64,000 bases of DNA from DATDAW01 sp036525185 (GCA_036525185.1 DATDAW010000015.1:1-64000), one strand, 5' to 3'. Positions 1 to 7,969 are shown, counted from the first letter of the stretch. The notes: generated from the sequence alone by a model not told the origin. Program-made: numbers and translations.

Positions 1-8
1 GCTACTTT

Positions 9-311
9 TTACGTCGCCACACTCAGCGGCGTAATCTCTGGAAGGCTGTTCTCCCGCTCGGCTTTGCGCAAGTCGTAGCTCTGCTGAAGGTTGAGCCAGA
101 AATGAGGCGTTGTGCCGAAAAAACGGGAAAACCGGCGGGCCGTGTCCACTGAGATAGCGCGGGTTCCATGCACGATTTCGTTGATGCGGCGTGGAGGAAC
201 GGAGATGGCTTTTGCGAGCCGGTATTCCGAAACACCAAGCGGGATCAGGAATTCCTCGCTCAAAATTTCTCCTGGAGGAATCAGAGAGAGCAGTTTTTCT
301 TTTGTTTTCAT
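9..311 (-). CDS. higA: HigA-type antitoxin, XRE-family HTH
   Basis: 100-residue antitoxin that should bind and neutralise HigB and, with it, repress their shared promoter. The N-terminal segment IPPGEILSEEFL is typical of the HigA/VapI addiction-module family, and a five-helix XRE-type HTH spans about residues 25-60 (SEYRLAKAISVPPRRINEIV). The ATG at 311 was chosen because family members start with this short lead (MKTKEKLL); the frame stays open further upstream, but that would run into the toxin. It lies 13 bases after the toxin gene, in the toxin-first order characteristic of hig loci. Family assignment is secure; activity is inferred. Confidence 0.93.
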   Translation of the reverse strand: MKTKEKLLSLIPPGEILSEEFLIPLGVSEYRLAKAISVPPRRINEIVHGTRAISVDTARRFSRFFGTTPHFWLNLQQSYDLRKAERENSLPEITPLSVAT

Positions 312-324
312 GGGCTTGGTTCGA

Positions 325-606
325 TTAATGGTAATCGACGCATTCGACCTCGTCAGGACCAGAGTCCGTCCAAACGAAGCAAACACGCCATTGCTGATTC
401 ACCCGGATACTGTGCTGGCCCGCGCGATCGCCTTTTAATGCCTCAAGGCGATTTCCGGGAGGGATTCGCAAGTCCACCAATTCCCGAGCGGCATCCAGCA
501 TCAGGAGTTTGCGGTGCAAAACGTTCTGGATGTTTGCCGGTAAAACTCTTGAGCGTTTTCCCTCAAAAACCAGTTGTGTTTCGTCGCAAACAAACCCCTG
601 AATCAC
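325..606 (-). CDS. higB: HigB-type toxin (RelE/ParE fold mRNA interferase)
   Basis: 93-residue toxin, full length for the HigB/plasmid-maintenance-killer family, whose members cleave mRNA at the ribosome. The family core is intact: IPPGNRLEALKGDR at residues 48-61, SIRVNQQWRVCF at 66-77, and the C-terminal VDYH at 90-93. The start is a GTG at 606; no in-frame ATG lies upstream, and the first residues (M/V-I-Q-G-F) match where homologues begin. The gene is first in the pair with higA. The predicted promoter places transcription only a few bases before the GTG, so the message may be nearly leaderless. Confidence 0.92.
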   Translation of the reverse strand: MIQGFVCDETQLVFEGKRSRVLPANIQNVLHRKLLMLDAARELVDLRIPPGNRLEALKGDRAGQHSIRVNQQWRVCFVWTDSGPDEVECVDYH

Positions 607-615
607 ATCGTGTGG

Positions 616-643
616 ATGATAACGTGCGGCGTTATCATGTCAA
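616..643 (-). promoter_or_regulatory. higBA promoter with palindromic operator
   Basis: On the minus strand, TTGACA (638-643) and TATCAT (616-621) are separated by 16 bases, a near-consensus sigma70 promoter reading into higB. A perfect inverted repeat with 9-base arms ATGATAACG / CGTTATCAT and a 5-base centre occupies 616-638, filling the spacer and the -10 box. This is the expected position for autorepression by HigA or HigA-HigB. The motifs are read directly; protein binding is inferred. Confidence 0.82.
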
Positions 644-654
644 TGAAATTGCAA

Positions 655-1047
655 TTACTTTACTCCAGCCACCTCAAAACCTGCCGCTTCGAGCACGGCA
701 CGAATCTTTGCCACCTGTTCGCCCTGGATTTCTACGTTCCGGCCTTTGACCGTTCCGCCGCAACCGCACGCGGTGCGCACTTTTTTCGCCACTTTTTCGA
801 TCACGGATACCGGCAGGTGCGTTGCGAAATCGTGGATGACGATGACCGTTTTTCCGCCCCGGTGTGCCGTTTCTTTCCGGAGCACGACACGGCCCATTTT
901 CCACGTAGGAAGGGGCTCGGCCTTTGCAGGTCCCGTTTTTCCGTCCCGCAAGTCGGGTAACTGGACGTCTTCCAACGCTGCGCCCAGCCCGCCGAGTGGT
1001 GTCTGCGGGCCGGTGACGGGGATTTTCTTCTTCGGTTCGCGGCGCAT
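655..1047 (-). CDS. Sui1/eIF1-like translation initiation factor (YciH type)
   Basis: 130-residue protein whose C-terminal part (about 50-130) is a SUI1 domain: it contains RGGKTVIVIHDF, the Gly/Cys-rich turn ACGCGGTVKGRNVEIQG and the closing segment VLEAAGFEVAG, all typical of YciH proteins. eIF1-like factors act on the small ribosomal subunit during start-site selection; the role of bacterial YciH is less clear. The first 45 residues are basic and Pro-rich and probably disordered. The gene stands alone between higBA and the TonB receptor on the same strand. Confidence 0.88.
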   Translation of the reverse strand: MRREPKKKIPVTGPQTPLGGLGAALEDVQLPDLRDGKTGPAKAEPLPTWKMGRVVLRKETAHRGGKTVIVIHDFATHLPVSVIEKVAKKVRTACGCGGTVKGRNVEIQGEQVAKIRAVLEAAGFEVAGVK

Positions 1048-1076
1048 AGCTCGACCCTAAGTCAATCCTTCGACAG

Positions 1077-3224
1077 TTAAAAGACCGTGCTCACGCCGAA
1101 GATCACAGACTGGCCGGGAAGGGGAGAGATGTCCTTCAGGAACGATGTGGACAAACGCGCTTCCTCGTCGGTGAGATTGCTGCCTTTCACGTAAAACTCC
1201 ACATTTACCGGGCCGATATCCACTTTGTAGCTGACCGTTGCGTTCAATAGAAAGTAGCTGTCCGTCGGCAGTTCGTTTTCCGCCGTCCGGCCCTGATGCG
1301 CGGCGAACTGTCCGCCCAAGGACGCTGAGAAGCGGTCGCCCTGATAAACGAGCTCCGCTCCCGCGCGAAACGGAGGCATCCGCGGTAAAGAGCGGTCCGT
1401 ATGGTCGTCCTCCGCGTAAACGTAGTCGGAGGTGAGGCGCAGGTGAAGATGGTGATGGGCCACGTGCGCCGTTTCGGCAGTCGCGGGCTGGATGGTTTTT
1501 CCGGTTTTTACGTCTGCAGGTTCCTCCGTCCCAGAAGCTTCCGAATCGCCTTGATCGATGAGGTGAAACTCGAGGGCCAGCTCGCCGCCCGTGAGCGTTG
1601 CATCGGTTTGCTGATAACGGTACACCGGCAGATCGTCCTCCATTTCGCCCGTCGGATTTTGGGCAATAAATCCGTCGAAATGATTGTAGAACAAGCTGAA
1701 TGAGCCAGTGACGAATCCTTCCTTTTTCCGGAAGGATAGATCGATTCCAAACGAATTTTCCGGGCCCAGGTTAGGATCGCCGATTTCAAATGCGTCCGTC
1801 GCCACGTGTGGCCCGTCGGCATAAAGCTCCTGATAGGTTGGAGGGCGTTCCGTGTAAGTCGTCGAAAGCGCGATCGCATACTTTTCGTCAATCTCCCGCA
1901 CGATGCCGATCGAGCCGCTCAGCGTATCGAAATCCCGCGAGCGCGCCGGCCCGAAGTCTTCATCCGCAGCCGCATCGACTTTTTGCCAATCGAACCGGAC
2001 GCCCATCTGCAAAATCCATGGATTCCAGTCGGCTTCCTCGAAAACAAACACCGCATTGCTCGTTGTTTCTACCGGCGGCAGAAATGCCTCTTCTCCCAAT
2101 GCGGAGAAATCGCTGTATTGAGATTGGTAGCCGACGGTTCCTTCCACCGGCCCGACTTTGGCGTGGGCGATTTCAAGCCTGCCATCCCACCCGCGATTTC
2201 TGAATACCGTGCCGGGCTCCGGTCCCTCGAATTCGGTGTGGTGATAATCCGAATAGGCCGCTTTTAATCGAATCGCCTGGATGCCGTTGAACGGTTCCCT
2301 CACTTCGCCGCGCACATCCCAACGGCGCTGCTCGAGCTCAATATGAACGTCCGGCTCCGCGACCGTGCCGTAGTTTCCATCGTAACCGCTGTACGCCAAA
2401 CCGATATAGCCCTTGTCCCAGACGTAGGAAATGCCGCCCGCCGCATTGTCGGTATTGGTATAGCTGTTCGGCAGCGTATCTTTCGCTTCCGTTTCGCCGG
2501 GCGGCAGTGGGTCGCGTTCTCGGAGCTGTTCTGAGCGCGCGAAACCGGGAATATCCACATCCGCCGTTTCGCGCCGTGATCCGTCCAGGTGCACGACGAT
2601 GTGTCCGATCGCGAATTCCACCAGCCCCGAGCGGGACGTTTCGCCATCCACCGTGCCGTAGCGAAAGTCGGAACCGCCTGTAACCGGCAGGGCGGCATTC
2701 GGAAGTTCAGTCGGCACGCGATTGTCGATCACGTTTACCACCCCTCCAACCGTGTTCGGTCCGTAAAGGAGGGTTGCGGGGCCGCGGACAACTTCGATTC
2801 TCTCGATGGTCATAGGCTCCACGGAAACCGAGTGATCGACGCTGGTCGCCGAGGCGTCGATGGTGTTCGTTCCGTTTTGCAGCACGCGAATCCGGTCGCC
2901 GTCCATACCACGAATGATCGGCCGGCTCGCTCCGGGCGCGAATCGTGTCGCGTTGATGCCCGGCTCGTTGGCAAGGGTGTCGCCCAGGGAAGTGGCCAAT
3001 TTTTGCTTCAGATCATCGCCTTGTAAGACTGTTACCGGCGCGGCCTGTTCGAAAAGCGTTCGCTGTGTGGGCCCTGCGGTGACGATCATTTCTTCAAGGG
3101 TGTTAGTCTCATGCGCGTCGGGAATTGGAGAGCCGTCCTGGGCAAGAAGGAGTGCGGGAGCGCAGCTGAATGCGGCGAGCGTAGCGGCGACGGCAGAGGG
3201 AAAAAGCGGTTTTGAGGATTTCAT
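1077..3224 (-). CDS. TonB-dependent outer-membrane receptor, ZnuD-like
   Basis: 715-residue outer-membrane receptor. It has a signal peptide ending near ALLLAQ, a TonB-box-like stretch LEEMIVTAG, a plug domain (about 50-165, with the IIRGMDGDRIRVLQNG motif and a VVRGPATLLYGPNTVGG segment), then a 22-strand-type barrel ending in Phe (FGVSTVF). A His-rich loop, HVAHHHLHLRL near residue 590, is followed by acidic and His residues, as in the zinc receptor ZnuD of Neisseria and relatives. A metal, most likely zinc, is therefore the preferred substrate, but siderophore or cobalamin uptake cannot be excluded. A promoter with an embedded palindrome lies directly upstream. Confidence 0.88.
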   Translation of the reverse strand: MKSSKPLFPSAVAATLAAFSCAPALLLAQDGSPIPDAHETNTLEEMIVTAGPTQRTLFEQAAPVTVLQGDDLKQKLATSLGDTLANEPGINATRFAPGASRPIIRGMDGDRIRVLQNGTNTIDASATSVDHSVSVEPMTIERIEVVRGPATLLYGPNTVGGVVNVIDNRVPTELPNAALPVTGGSDFRYGTVDGETSRSGLVEFAIGHIVVHLDGSRRETADVDIPGFARSEQLRERDPLPPGETEAKDTLPNSYTNTDNAAGGISYVWDKGYIGLAYSGYDGNYGTVAEPDVHIELEQRRWDVRGEVREPFNGIQAIRLKAAYSDYHHTEFEGPEPGTVFRNRGWDGRLEIAHAKVGPVEGTVGYQSQYSDFSALGEEAFLPPVETTSNAVFVFEEADWNPWILQMGVRFDWQKVDAAADEDFGPARSRDFDTLSGSIGIVREIDEKYAIALSTTYTERPPTYQELYADGPHVATDAFEIGDPNLGPENSFGIDLSFRKKEGFVTGSFSLFYNHFDGFIAQNPTGEMEDDLPVYRYQQTDATLTGGELALEFHLIDQGDSEASGTEEPADVKTGKTIQPATAETAHVAHHHLHLRLTSDYVYAEDDHTDRSLPRMPPFRAGAELVYQGDRFSASLGGQFAAHQGRTAENELPTDSYFLLNATVSYKVDIGPVNVEFYVKGSNLTDEEARLSTSFLKDISPLPGQSVIFGVSTVF

Positions 3225-3256
3225 GAAAGCGTCGGAAAAACGAAATTGAGCGGCAG

Positions 3257-3285
3257 TTTATTGCAGGTATCTTGCAATAGGTCAA
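3257..3285 (-). promoter_or_regulatory. Promoter with embedded palindrome upstream of the TonB receptor
   Basis: On the minus strand TTGACC (3280-3285) and AATAAA (3257-3262) lie 17 bases apart. An inverted repeat with 7-base arms, TATTGCA / TGCAATA around a 7-base centre (3259-3279), fills the spacer and overlaps the -10. A further TTGCAATA occurs at 3304-3311. The geometry suggests a metal-responsive repressor of the Fur/Zur/Mur family, given the receptor type; the identity of the regulator is inference. Confidence 0.62.
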
Positions 3286-3373
3286 GCTGTTGCTGTAACC
3301 AATTTGCAATAAAGAGGTTACTTTTTGGTGACAGGTGGCAATTCCGCTGTGTTGGGCCTATCATCGCCGCTCC

Positions 3374-4495
3374 ATGTTTGAATTGATTTCCACTGATGCC
3401 TCGTCGATGGCGCGCCGGGGACGATTGACCACGGCACACGGGGTCATCGAGACACCCATTTTCATGCCCGTAGGCACCCAGGCGACCGTCAAAGCGGTCA
3501 CGCCGGAAGAACTCGTTGATCTTCGGGCTCAGATCATCCTCGGTAACACGTACCACCTGTTCATCCGTCCGGGCGTGGAGGTGATGAAACATTTCGGCGG
3601 TCTGCATACGTTCATGGGGTGGAATGGGCCGATCTTGACGGACTCGGGCGGATTTCAGGTGTTTTCCCTGGCGCGATTGCGGAAAATTACGGAGGAGGGC
3701 GTCGCCTTTCAGAGTCACCTCGACGGCGCTCCGTGTTTTATCGGTCCGGAGACGTCCATGGAAATCCAGGCGGCGCTCGGCTCGGACATTGCGATGGTTT
3801 TTGATGAGTGTCCGCCTTATCCCTGCGAATACGAGTATGCTGCAAAAAGCCTGGAGCGGACATTGCGCTGGGCGAAGCGTTGCCGCGACTGGTCGGCGGA
3901 ACACGCACCTGCCCATCAAAACGTCTTCGGCATCGTGCAAGGTTCGGACTACGAAAAACTCCGTGTCCACAGCGCGCAGGCTTTAGCCGACTTGAACTTT
4001 CCGGGATACGCCGTCGGCGGTGTCAGCGTGGGCGAGCCCGAGCCGGCAATGATGGCTGCCATCGAATACAGCACGCCGCATCTTCCCGCTAACAAGCCGC
4101 GTTACGCCATGGGCCTCGGCACGCCCCCGCAAATGGTGGAAATGGTCGCGCGCGGCATTGACATGTTCGATTGTGTGCTCCCGACGCGGATCGCGCGAAA
4201 TGGGACGGCATTTACCAATACGGGAACGATCAATCTAAAGAACGCGCCGTTTATTTTCGACAAGGGTCCCATTGAAGAAGGCTGCGAATGCCCGGCGTGC
4301 CGCAAGTATTCCCGCGGCTATCTACGCCACCTAATCAAAGCGGAGGAAATATTAGGCCTGCGGCTGGTAACGCTGCACAACCTGCATTTTTACCTAAACC
4401 TGATGCATCGTGTTAGAAATGCGTTGGAGCAGGGGGCATTTGCAGAATTTCGGAGGGCGTTCGTAGGCGGCTACACGCCGCACAATGGAGAGTAA
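3374..4495 (+). CDS. tgt: tRNA-guanine transglycosylase (queuine tRNA-ribosyltransferase)
   Basis: 373-residue enzyme that exchanges guanine-34 for preQ1 in tRNAs with GUN anticodons. Visible signatures are LTDSGGFQVFSL (Asp90, general acid/base), the nucleophile segment FDCVLPTR (Asp about 265) and the zinc site CECPAC near 303 with the later His in TLHNLHFY. Length matches bacterial Tgt. ATG at 3374 gives the usual N terminus (MFELISTDASS); an in-frame start 39 bases earlier adds residues not seen in the family. QueG, the last step of queuosine synthesis, is encoded about 2.5 kb downstream on the other strand. Confidence 0.97.
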   Translation: MFELISTDASSMARRGRLTTAHGVIETPIFMPVGTQATVKAVTPEELVDLRAQIILGNTYHLFIRPGVEVMKHFGGLHTFMGWNGPILTDSGGFQVFSLARLRKITEEGVAFQSHLDGAPCFIGPETSMEIQAALGSDIAMVFDECPPYPCEYEYAAKSLERTLRWAKRCRDWSAEHAPAHQNVFGIVQGSDYEKLRVHSAQALADLNFPGYAVGGVSVGEPEPAMMAAIEYSTPHLPANKPRYAMGLGTPPQMVEMVARGIDMFDCVLPTRIARNGTAFTNTGTINLKNAPFIFDKGPIEEGCECPACRKYSRGYLRHLIKAEEILGLRLVTLHNLHFYLNLMHRVRNALEQGAFAEFRRAFVGGYTPHNGE

Positions 4496-4515
4496 TGAGC
4501 GCCATCCAAAGGGCA

Positions 4516-5229
4516 TTAGTGCTGACTAGTGAGATTTTCCTTCCAATGGATTAGGAAGAACTTTTTCTCTTTTGGCAGAATATCCTGCGATTTTCCAATG
4601 ACAGGCCGGAGAGCGGTTGTCATCTGAAGGCTGACCAGGACGAAAATCCCGGTCCATACCTTCATGTGAAATCTGTTCGCGATTCCCAACAGTTTTAACT
4701 TCAATCCAAGAAGGCGCAGGCCAACGCCCAAGCCAATAAACCAGAAACTGAGATGCAGAATTGCAATGAAGACGATTGACTCAGTGGACTGCGAGAAGAT
4801 CCATGCCACCGGTGCAAAGCCGATCAATAGCAGGGCCGCTAGCGCCAGTGTTGCTGCCAGCGCGCCCGCGATCCCGCGAAGGGTAACAGTGGCACCCGAA
4901 AGACTGGCGAATATAAAAAGACTTGGCAGACATATGATGGCACTGGCGAATCCTCCGAGGCTAACCTTCCATGTGGCTGTTAGTAATTGATCGCCTCCGG
5001 AGAATGTGCCGATGACAAATCCGTAAACTGCCAATGCCAGAAAGGCGACTATGGCGAGAATCGCGGAAATGCGCAGACCGTCTTTTTCTTGGATCGACAA
5101 GACAAGTTGGGCGGGACGTTTAAGCAGTGTTTCAATGATCAAAGCGGGACTGGCGGTCGCTTCGAGAGGTGGCAATGGCGGGAGCGGGTTTGCTTTCCCG
5201 GGACCGGCGGGTGTTTCGGTTTCGTTCAT
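4516..5229 (-). CDS. Polytopic membrane protein of unknown function (paralogue A)
   Basis: 237 residues: a Pro-rich cytoplasmic lead (about 1-30), then roughly five hydrophobic helices between residues 50 and 205 and a basic tail. The layout resembles Yip1-like membrane proteins. The order of segments (YGFVIGTF, APVAWIFSQS, LRPVIG) parallels the neighbouring upstream gene (YGGAIGIW, TPVSAFILANS, FRPFIG), so the two are likely diverged duplicates. The gene follows paralogue B by 3 bases and is last in a minus-strand run headed by the 6905 gene and a winged-helix regulator. No catalytic motif was seen. Confidence 0.8.
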   Translation of the reverse strand: MNETETPAGPGKANPLPPLPPLEATASPALIIETLLKRPAQLVLSIQEKDGLRISAILAIVAFLALAVYGFVIGTFSGGDQLLTATWKVSLGGFASAIICLPSLFIFASLSGATVTLRGIAGALAATLALAALLLIGFAPVAWIFSQSTESIVFIAILHLSFWFIGLGVGLRLLGLKLKLLGIANRFHMKVWTGIFVLVSLQMTTALRPVIGKSQDILPKEKKFFLIHWKENLTSQH

Positions 5230-5232
5230 GGT

Positions 5233-5925
5233 TTATGAGTTGATGAAATGTTTGAGAGTGTGAAAAACAGCTTCGTAAAAATTGCCGCGCAGCGGGTCGT
5301 CGCGAAGAAATTGGATTTCCAGTCCGGGGCTGCCTATGAACGGACGAAAAATCCATGATAGCTGTGCGCCCAGAAAGAGATTGCCAGCCAGCCAGCCCCA
5401 GAAAACACGCCTTGCCACTGCGGTGGGGCAGATTTGCCTGAGCACTGCAAGCAAGCGGACGTTGCCGACGACGCCCGCGTAGGCAATGAATGCCACCCCG
5501 CCAAGCAGGGTAATGGCGTGGCCGGTTTTGTTTTGCTCCGATTCCAGCGGCGGGCTATTGGCCAGGATGAAGGCGGACACCGGGGTCAGCCCGGCCAGGA
5601 TGATCGCCATCACGGTAAAGCTCATCAAGATCGCGGTGGAGGTCTGACGGAAACCCAATCCCGAGCCAAAGACCTGCGCCAGCATTCCATTGAGAAGGGC
5701 GTTTGCACCGCACGTTAAAAAAATGAGCAGGGGAAACTTGATCGCCGTGTAAAGCGCCTGTTGCGGTCCGCGCCAGATCCCGATCGCGCCGCCGTAGATC
5801 GCGCAGCCGATGGCAATCGTTGCAGCGCAGAGAATGACAAGGCCCGGCTCTCGTTTTAAAACGAGTTCCGCCATGGAGCGCGTGTTGCCCCGGCAGAGAA
5901 CGATCAATTTTTGTGGGGCGCTCAT
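5233..5925 (-). CDS. Polytopic membrane protein of unknown function (paralogue B)
   Basis: 230 residues with about five to six hydrophobic helices. It starts at ATG 5925, 16 bases after a CTTTG-N5-CAAAG site, and ends 3 bases before paralogue A, so the two are probably co-translated. The C-terminal motif SWIFRPFIGSPGLEIQFL precedes a soluble tail; the same RPF/VIG position is kept in paralogue A. Proteins of this type are found in Verrucomicrobiota and Planctomycetota without known function. A two-subunit membrane complex is plausible but unproven. Confidence 0.8.
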   Translation of the reverse strand: MSAPQKLIVLCRGNTRSMAELVLKREPGLVILCAATIAIGCAIYGGAIGIWRGPQQALYTAIKFPLLIFLTCGANALLNGMLAQVFGSGLGFRQTSTAILMSFTVMAIILAGLTPVSAFILANSPPLESEQNKTGHAITLLGGVAFIAYAGVVGNVRLLAVLRQICPTAVARRVFWGWLAGNLFLGAQLSWIFRPFIGSPGLEIQFLRDDPLRGNFYEAVFHTLKHFINS

Positions 5926-5940
5926 GGTGAGCCTAGAAAG

Positions 5941-5955
5941 CTTTGCAACACAAAG
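5941..5955. promoter_or_regulatory. CTTTG-N5-CAAAG operator copy, internal to the membrane-protein operon
   Basis: Inverted repeat CTTTG caaca CAAAG in the 49-base gap between the winged-helix regulator gene and membrane paralogue B. It shares its arms and spacing with the two copies at 6913-6949. The position suggests that paralogues A and B have their own regulated promoter. Binding by the regulator encoded at 5975-6277 is inferred from proximity. Confidence 0.6.
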
Positions 5956-5974
5956 TTATTGAGCAAAACGAATG

Positions 5975-6277
5975 TCATGGCTTCGGTTTTCCGGCAGTGA
6001 TGATCTGTTCGAGCACGACGAGGTATTCTTGAAACGCCGCGCGGCCTTTGGCGGTGAGCGAATAACTCGTCTGCGGTCGATCCAGAATTTCACGTGTGAC
6101 CGCGACCATTCCCGCGTCGTGGAGGGTGCGCAGATGGGTGATCAAATTGCCGTCGCTCATTTTGAGTTCCGTCTTTAAATCCTGAAACGTCCAGCTCGTC
6201 CGCACGGCCAGCAGCGTCATGATTCCGAGACGCCCTTTCTCGTGGATGGTTTTGTCGATCTTATCGAAATCAAACAT
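5975..6277 (-). CDS. Winged-helix transcriptional regulator (ArsR/MarR-like, PF13601 type)
   Basis: 100-residue DNA-binding protein that is almost entirely one winged helix: LGIMTLLAVRTSWTFQDLK, then recognition-helix segment MSDGNLITHLRTLHDAGMV and the wing VTREILDRPQTSYSLTAKG. This matches the small single-domain winged-helix family often encoded beside membrane proteins. It overlaps the end of the upstream membrane gene by 8 bases, so they are translationally coupled. No ligand-binding cysteines are evident. Likely an autoregulator acting on the three CTTTG-N5-CAAAG sites. Confidence 0.87.
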   Translation of the reverse strand: MFDFDKIDKTIHEKGRLGIMTLLAVRTSWTFQDLKTELKMSDGNLITHLRTLHDAGMVAVTREILDRPQTSYSLTAKGRAAFQEYLVVLEQIITAGKPKP

Positions 6278-6905
6278 TGGCGCGGCGAGGCCAGACGCAG
6301 ATGGCGTAAACGATATGATAGCTGCCGAATGTCGCGCCCATCAGAGCGTGGGCTATGCCCAGGGGGTTGGCCACGGACGCGGTGATGGTCGAGCCGGCAA
6401 CGAGCAGCGCAGCGCCCGTAGCAAAAAAAGCCCAACCGAGAACGCGAATTGATTTTGGTGCGAAAAGGCCTGTGCCGAGGAGACTTACTCCGTAGAGGAG
6501 TACCCACAGACTGACGATGGTGGCCCATTCCATTTCGGCTTGGAGCAGGGAACAGAAGCCGCCCGCGAGAAGTCCAGGGATCATGCAACGGAGCGCAGTC
6601 CGCATTCTTTCCGACACATGAAATCCGCCTTTGGAACCGCCCTGAGCGTCGTCCCTGCCGAGAAGCCACAGATTGAACGCGCCCATAACCGCGAACACGG
6701 CGAGCCATGGGATAAAAAACCACCAAATTTCGTCCTCGGCCGGAATGTCCGGATTCGTGAGATAAGCTCCTGTGCTGGAAACAGCAACGGCAGTCAATCC
6801 GGCTGCCAGCGCGCCCGGCGCAGAGACGGCGCGGTAAATGGTCGCCTTTTCCATGAGAGAACGGATGATGCGCAGGTGTTCCTCGGCTTCGGACTGTGGC
6901 TGCAT
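6270..6905 (-). CDS. Six-helix membrane protein of unknown function, partner of the winged-helix regulator
   Basis: 211 residues with a short acidic N-terminal helix (MQPQSEAEEHLRIIRSLMEKA) and about six membrane helices between residues 30 and 205. An in-frame ATG exists at 6941, but it would place the operator repeats inside the coding region; the ATG at 6905 follows both operators and begins at a conserved-looking helix, so it is preferred. It heads the run 6905 to 4516 and overlaps the regulator gene. Function unknown; possibly a sensor or partner whose level is set by the regulator. Confidence 0.78.
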   Translation of the reverse strand: MQPQSEAEEHLRIIRSLMEKATIYRAVSAPGALAAGLTAVAVSSTGAYLTNPDIPAEDEIWWFFIPWLAVFAVMGAFNLWLLGRDDAQGGSKGGFHVSERMRTALRCMIPGLLAGGFCSLLQAEMEWATIVSLWVLLYGVSLLGTGLFAPKSIRVLGWAFFATGAALLVAGSTITASVANPLGIAHALMGATFGSYHIVYAICVWPRRANV

Positions 6906-6912
6906 AGACCGG

Positions 6913-6949
6913 ACTTTGTGGGGCAAAGATATACTTTGCAAGGCAAAGT
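6913..6949. promoter_or_regulatory. Tandem CTTTG-N5-CAAAG operators
   Basis: Two inverted repeats spaced exactly 20 bases apart: ACTTTG tgggg CAAAGA (6913-6929) and ACTTTG caagg CAAAGT (6933-6949). The second is a perfect palindrome with 6-base arms. A TATATC-like -10 on the minus strand (6928-6933) lies between them, just upstream of the 6905 ATG. The 20-base phasing puts both sites on nearly the same face of the helix. Best read as the operator of the adjacent winged-helix regulator. Confidence 0.7.
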
Positions 6950-6961
6950 TTTAGCGAACCC

Positions 6962-7969
6962 TCATTTCCGGCTTCGAATTTGGCGGATGGCCCATGCGGC
7001 GTGCTCGGCGATGAGGGGTTCGGGATCAGCGGCGGCTGTCTCAAGGGCAGGGAGGTCTTCCGAAGTGCCGATGTTTCCCAAAACGACACACACGTTTCGA
7101 AGAAAACCACGGCGTTTGATTCGTTTGATGGGCGATGCACGGAACGCAGCACGGAATTTGTTGTCATCCCAGGAGATGTAATCCCGCAAATCGGCCGAAT
7201 CCGTAGCCGCGCCCGCAGAGAAGGCTATTTCACGCGAGGCCTGTGCGAAACGATTCCAGGGACAGGCATCGAGGCAGTCGTCGCAGCCATAGATGCGGTC
7301 GCCGATGAGCGGGCGCATTTCCTCCGGAATCGGGCCCTTGTTTTCGATCGTCTGATAGGAAATGCATTTTCGGGCGTCCAGCCGATGGGGGGCTGTGATG
7401 GCGTCCGTAGGGCAGGCGTCGATACAGCGCGTGCAGTTTCCGCAACGATTGCGCTGCGGAGGGTCGGGCTCGATTTCGAGCGTAGTCAGAATGACGGACA
7501 GAAAGAACCACGTGCCTAGTTCGCGGTTGAGCAGCATGGTGCTTTTGCCTGTCCAACCGATGCCGGCTTCGGCGCCGAAATCCCGTTCGAGAACGGGACC
7601 TGTATCCGTATAAATCTTTTGTTTTCCGCCGTTTGCGGAGAGAAATGCGTCAAGCGCATCGAGTCGCGGCTGAATGACATCATGATAATCGGCGCCCCAC
7701 GCATAGCGGGCGATGCGTCCGCGTCGTGCGGAGTGTCCCGGCCCTTGAAAATAGTTCGTCGTCAACACGACCACGCTTTTCACATCGGGTAGGACGAGCG
7801 CCGGATTGAGCCGTTTTTCCTCGCCGCGCTGGAGCCATTCCATCGTGCCATGTTTGCCGTCGGCGAGCCAATCGCTAAATGCGTCGCCGTATCGCGGTGG
7901 TTTTGCCGCGGCCACACGGCATTGGGCGAACCCCAGAGCGAGCGCCCGTTCTACGAGCGCAGTTTTCAT
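6962..7969 (-). CDS. queG: Epoxyqueuosine reductase
   Basis: 335-residue cobalamin-dependent iron-sulfur enzyme reducing epoxyqueuosine to queuosine in tRNA. Two ferredoxin-type [4Fe-4S] motifs are present: CGNCTRCIDACP near residue 177 and CDDCLDACPWN near 228. The N-terminal DUF1730-like part includes ARYAWGADYHDVI, and the last 45 residues form a HEAT-like repeat (PEPLIAEHAAWAIRQI). Length is normal for bacterial QueG. The start ATG at 7969 overlaps the end of aroK by 4 bases, so the two are probably co-translated. Confidence 0.96.
   Translation of the reverse strand: MKTALVERALALGFAQCRVAAAKPPRYGDAFSDWLADGKHGTMEWLQRGEEKRLNPALVLPDVKSVVVLTTNYFQGPGHSARRGRIARYAWGADYHDVIQPRLDALDAFLSANGGKQKIYTDTGPVLERDFGAEAGIGWTGKSTMLLNRELGTWFFLSVILTTLEIEPDPPQRNRCGNCTRCIDACPTDAITAPHRLDARKCISYQTIENKGPIPEEMRPLIGDRIYGCDDCLDACPWNRFAQASREIAFSAGAATDSADLRDYISWDDNKFRAAFRASPIKRIKRRGFLRNVCVVLGNIGTSEDLPALETAAADPEPLIAEHAAWAIRQIRSRK

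Noticed and set aside
5233..6277. Two-component or phage-like reading of the small regulator with membrane proteins.
   Set aside because: No kinase, receiver, integrase or other phage gene; the simple winged-helix plus membrane pattern explains the data.
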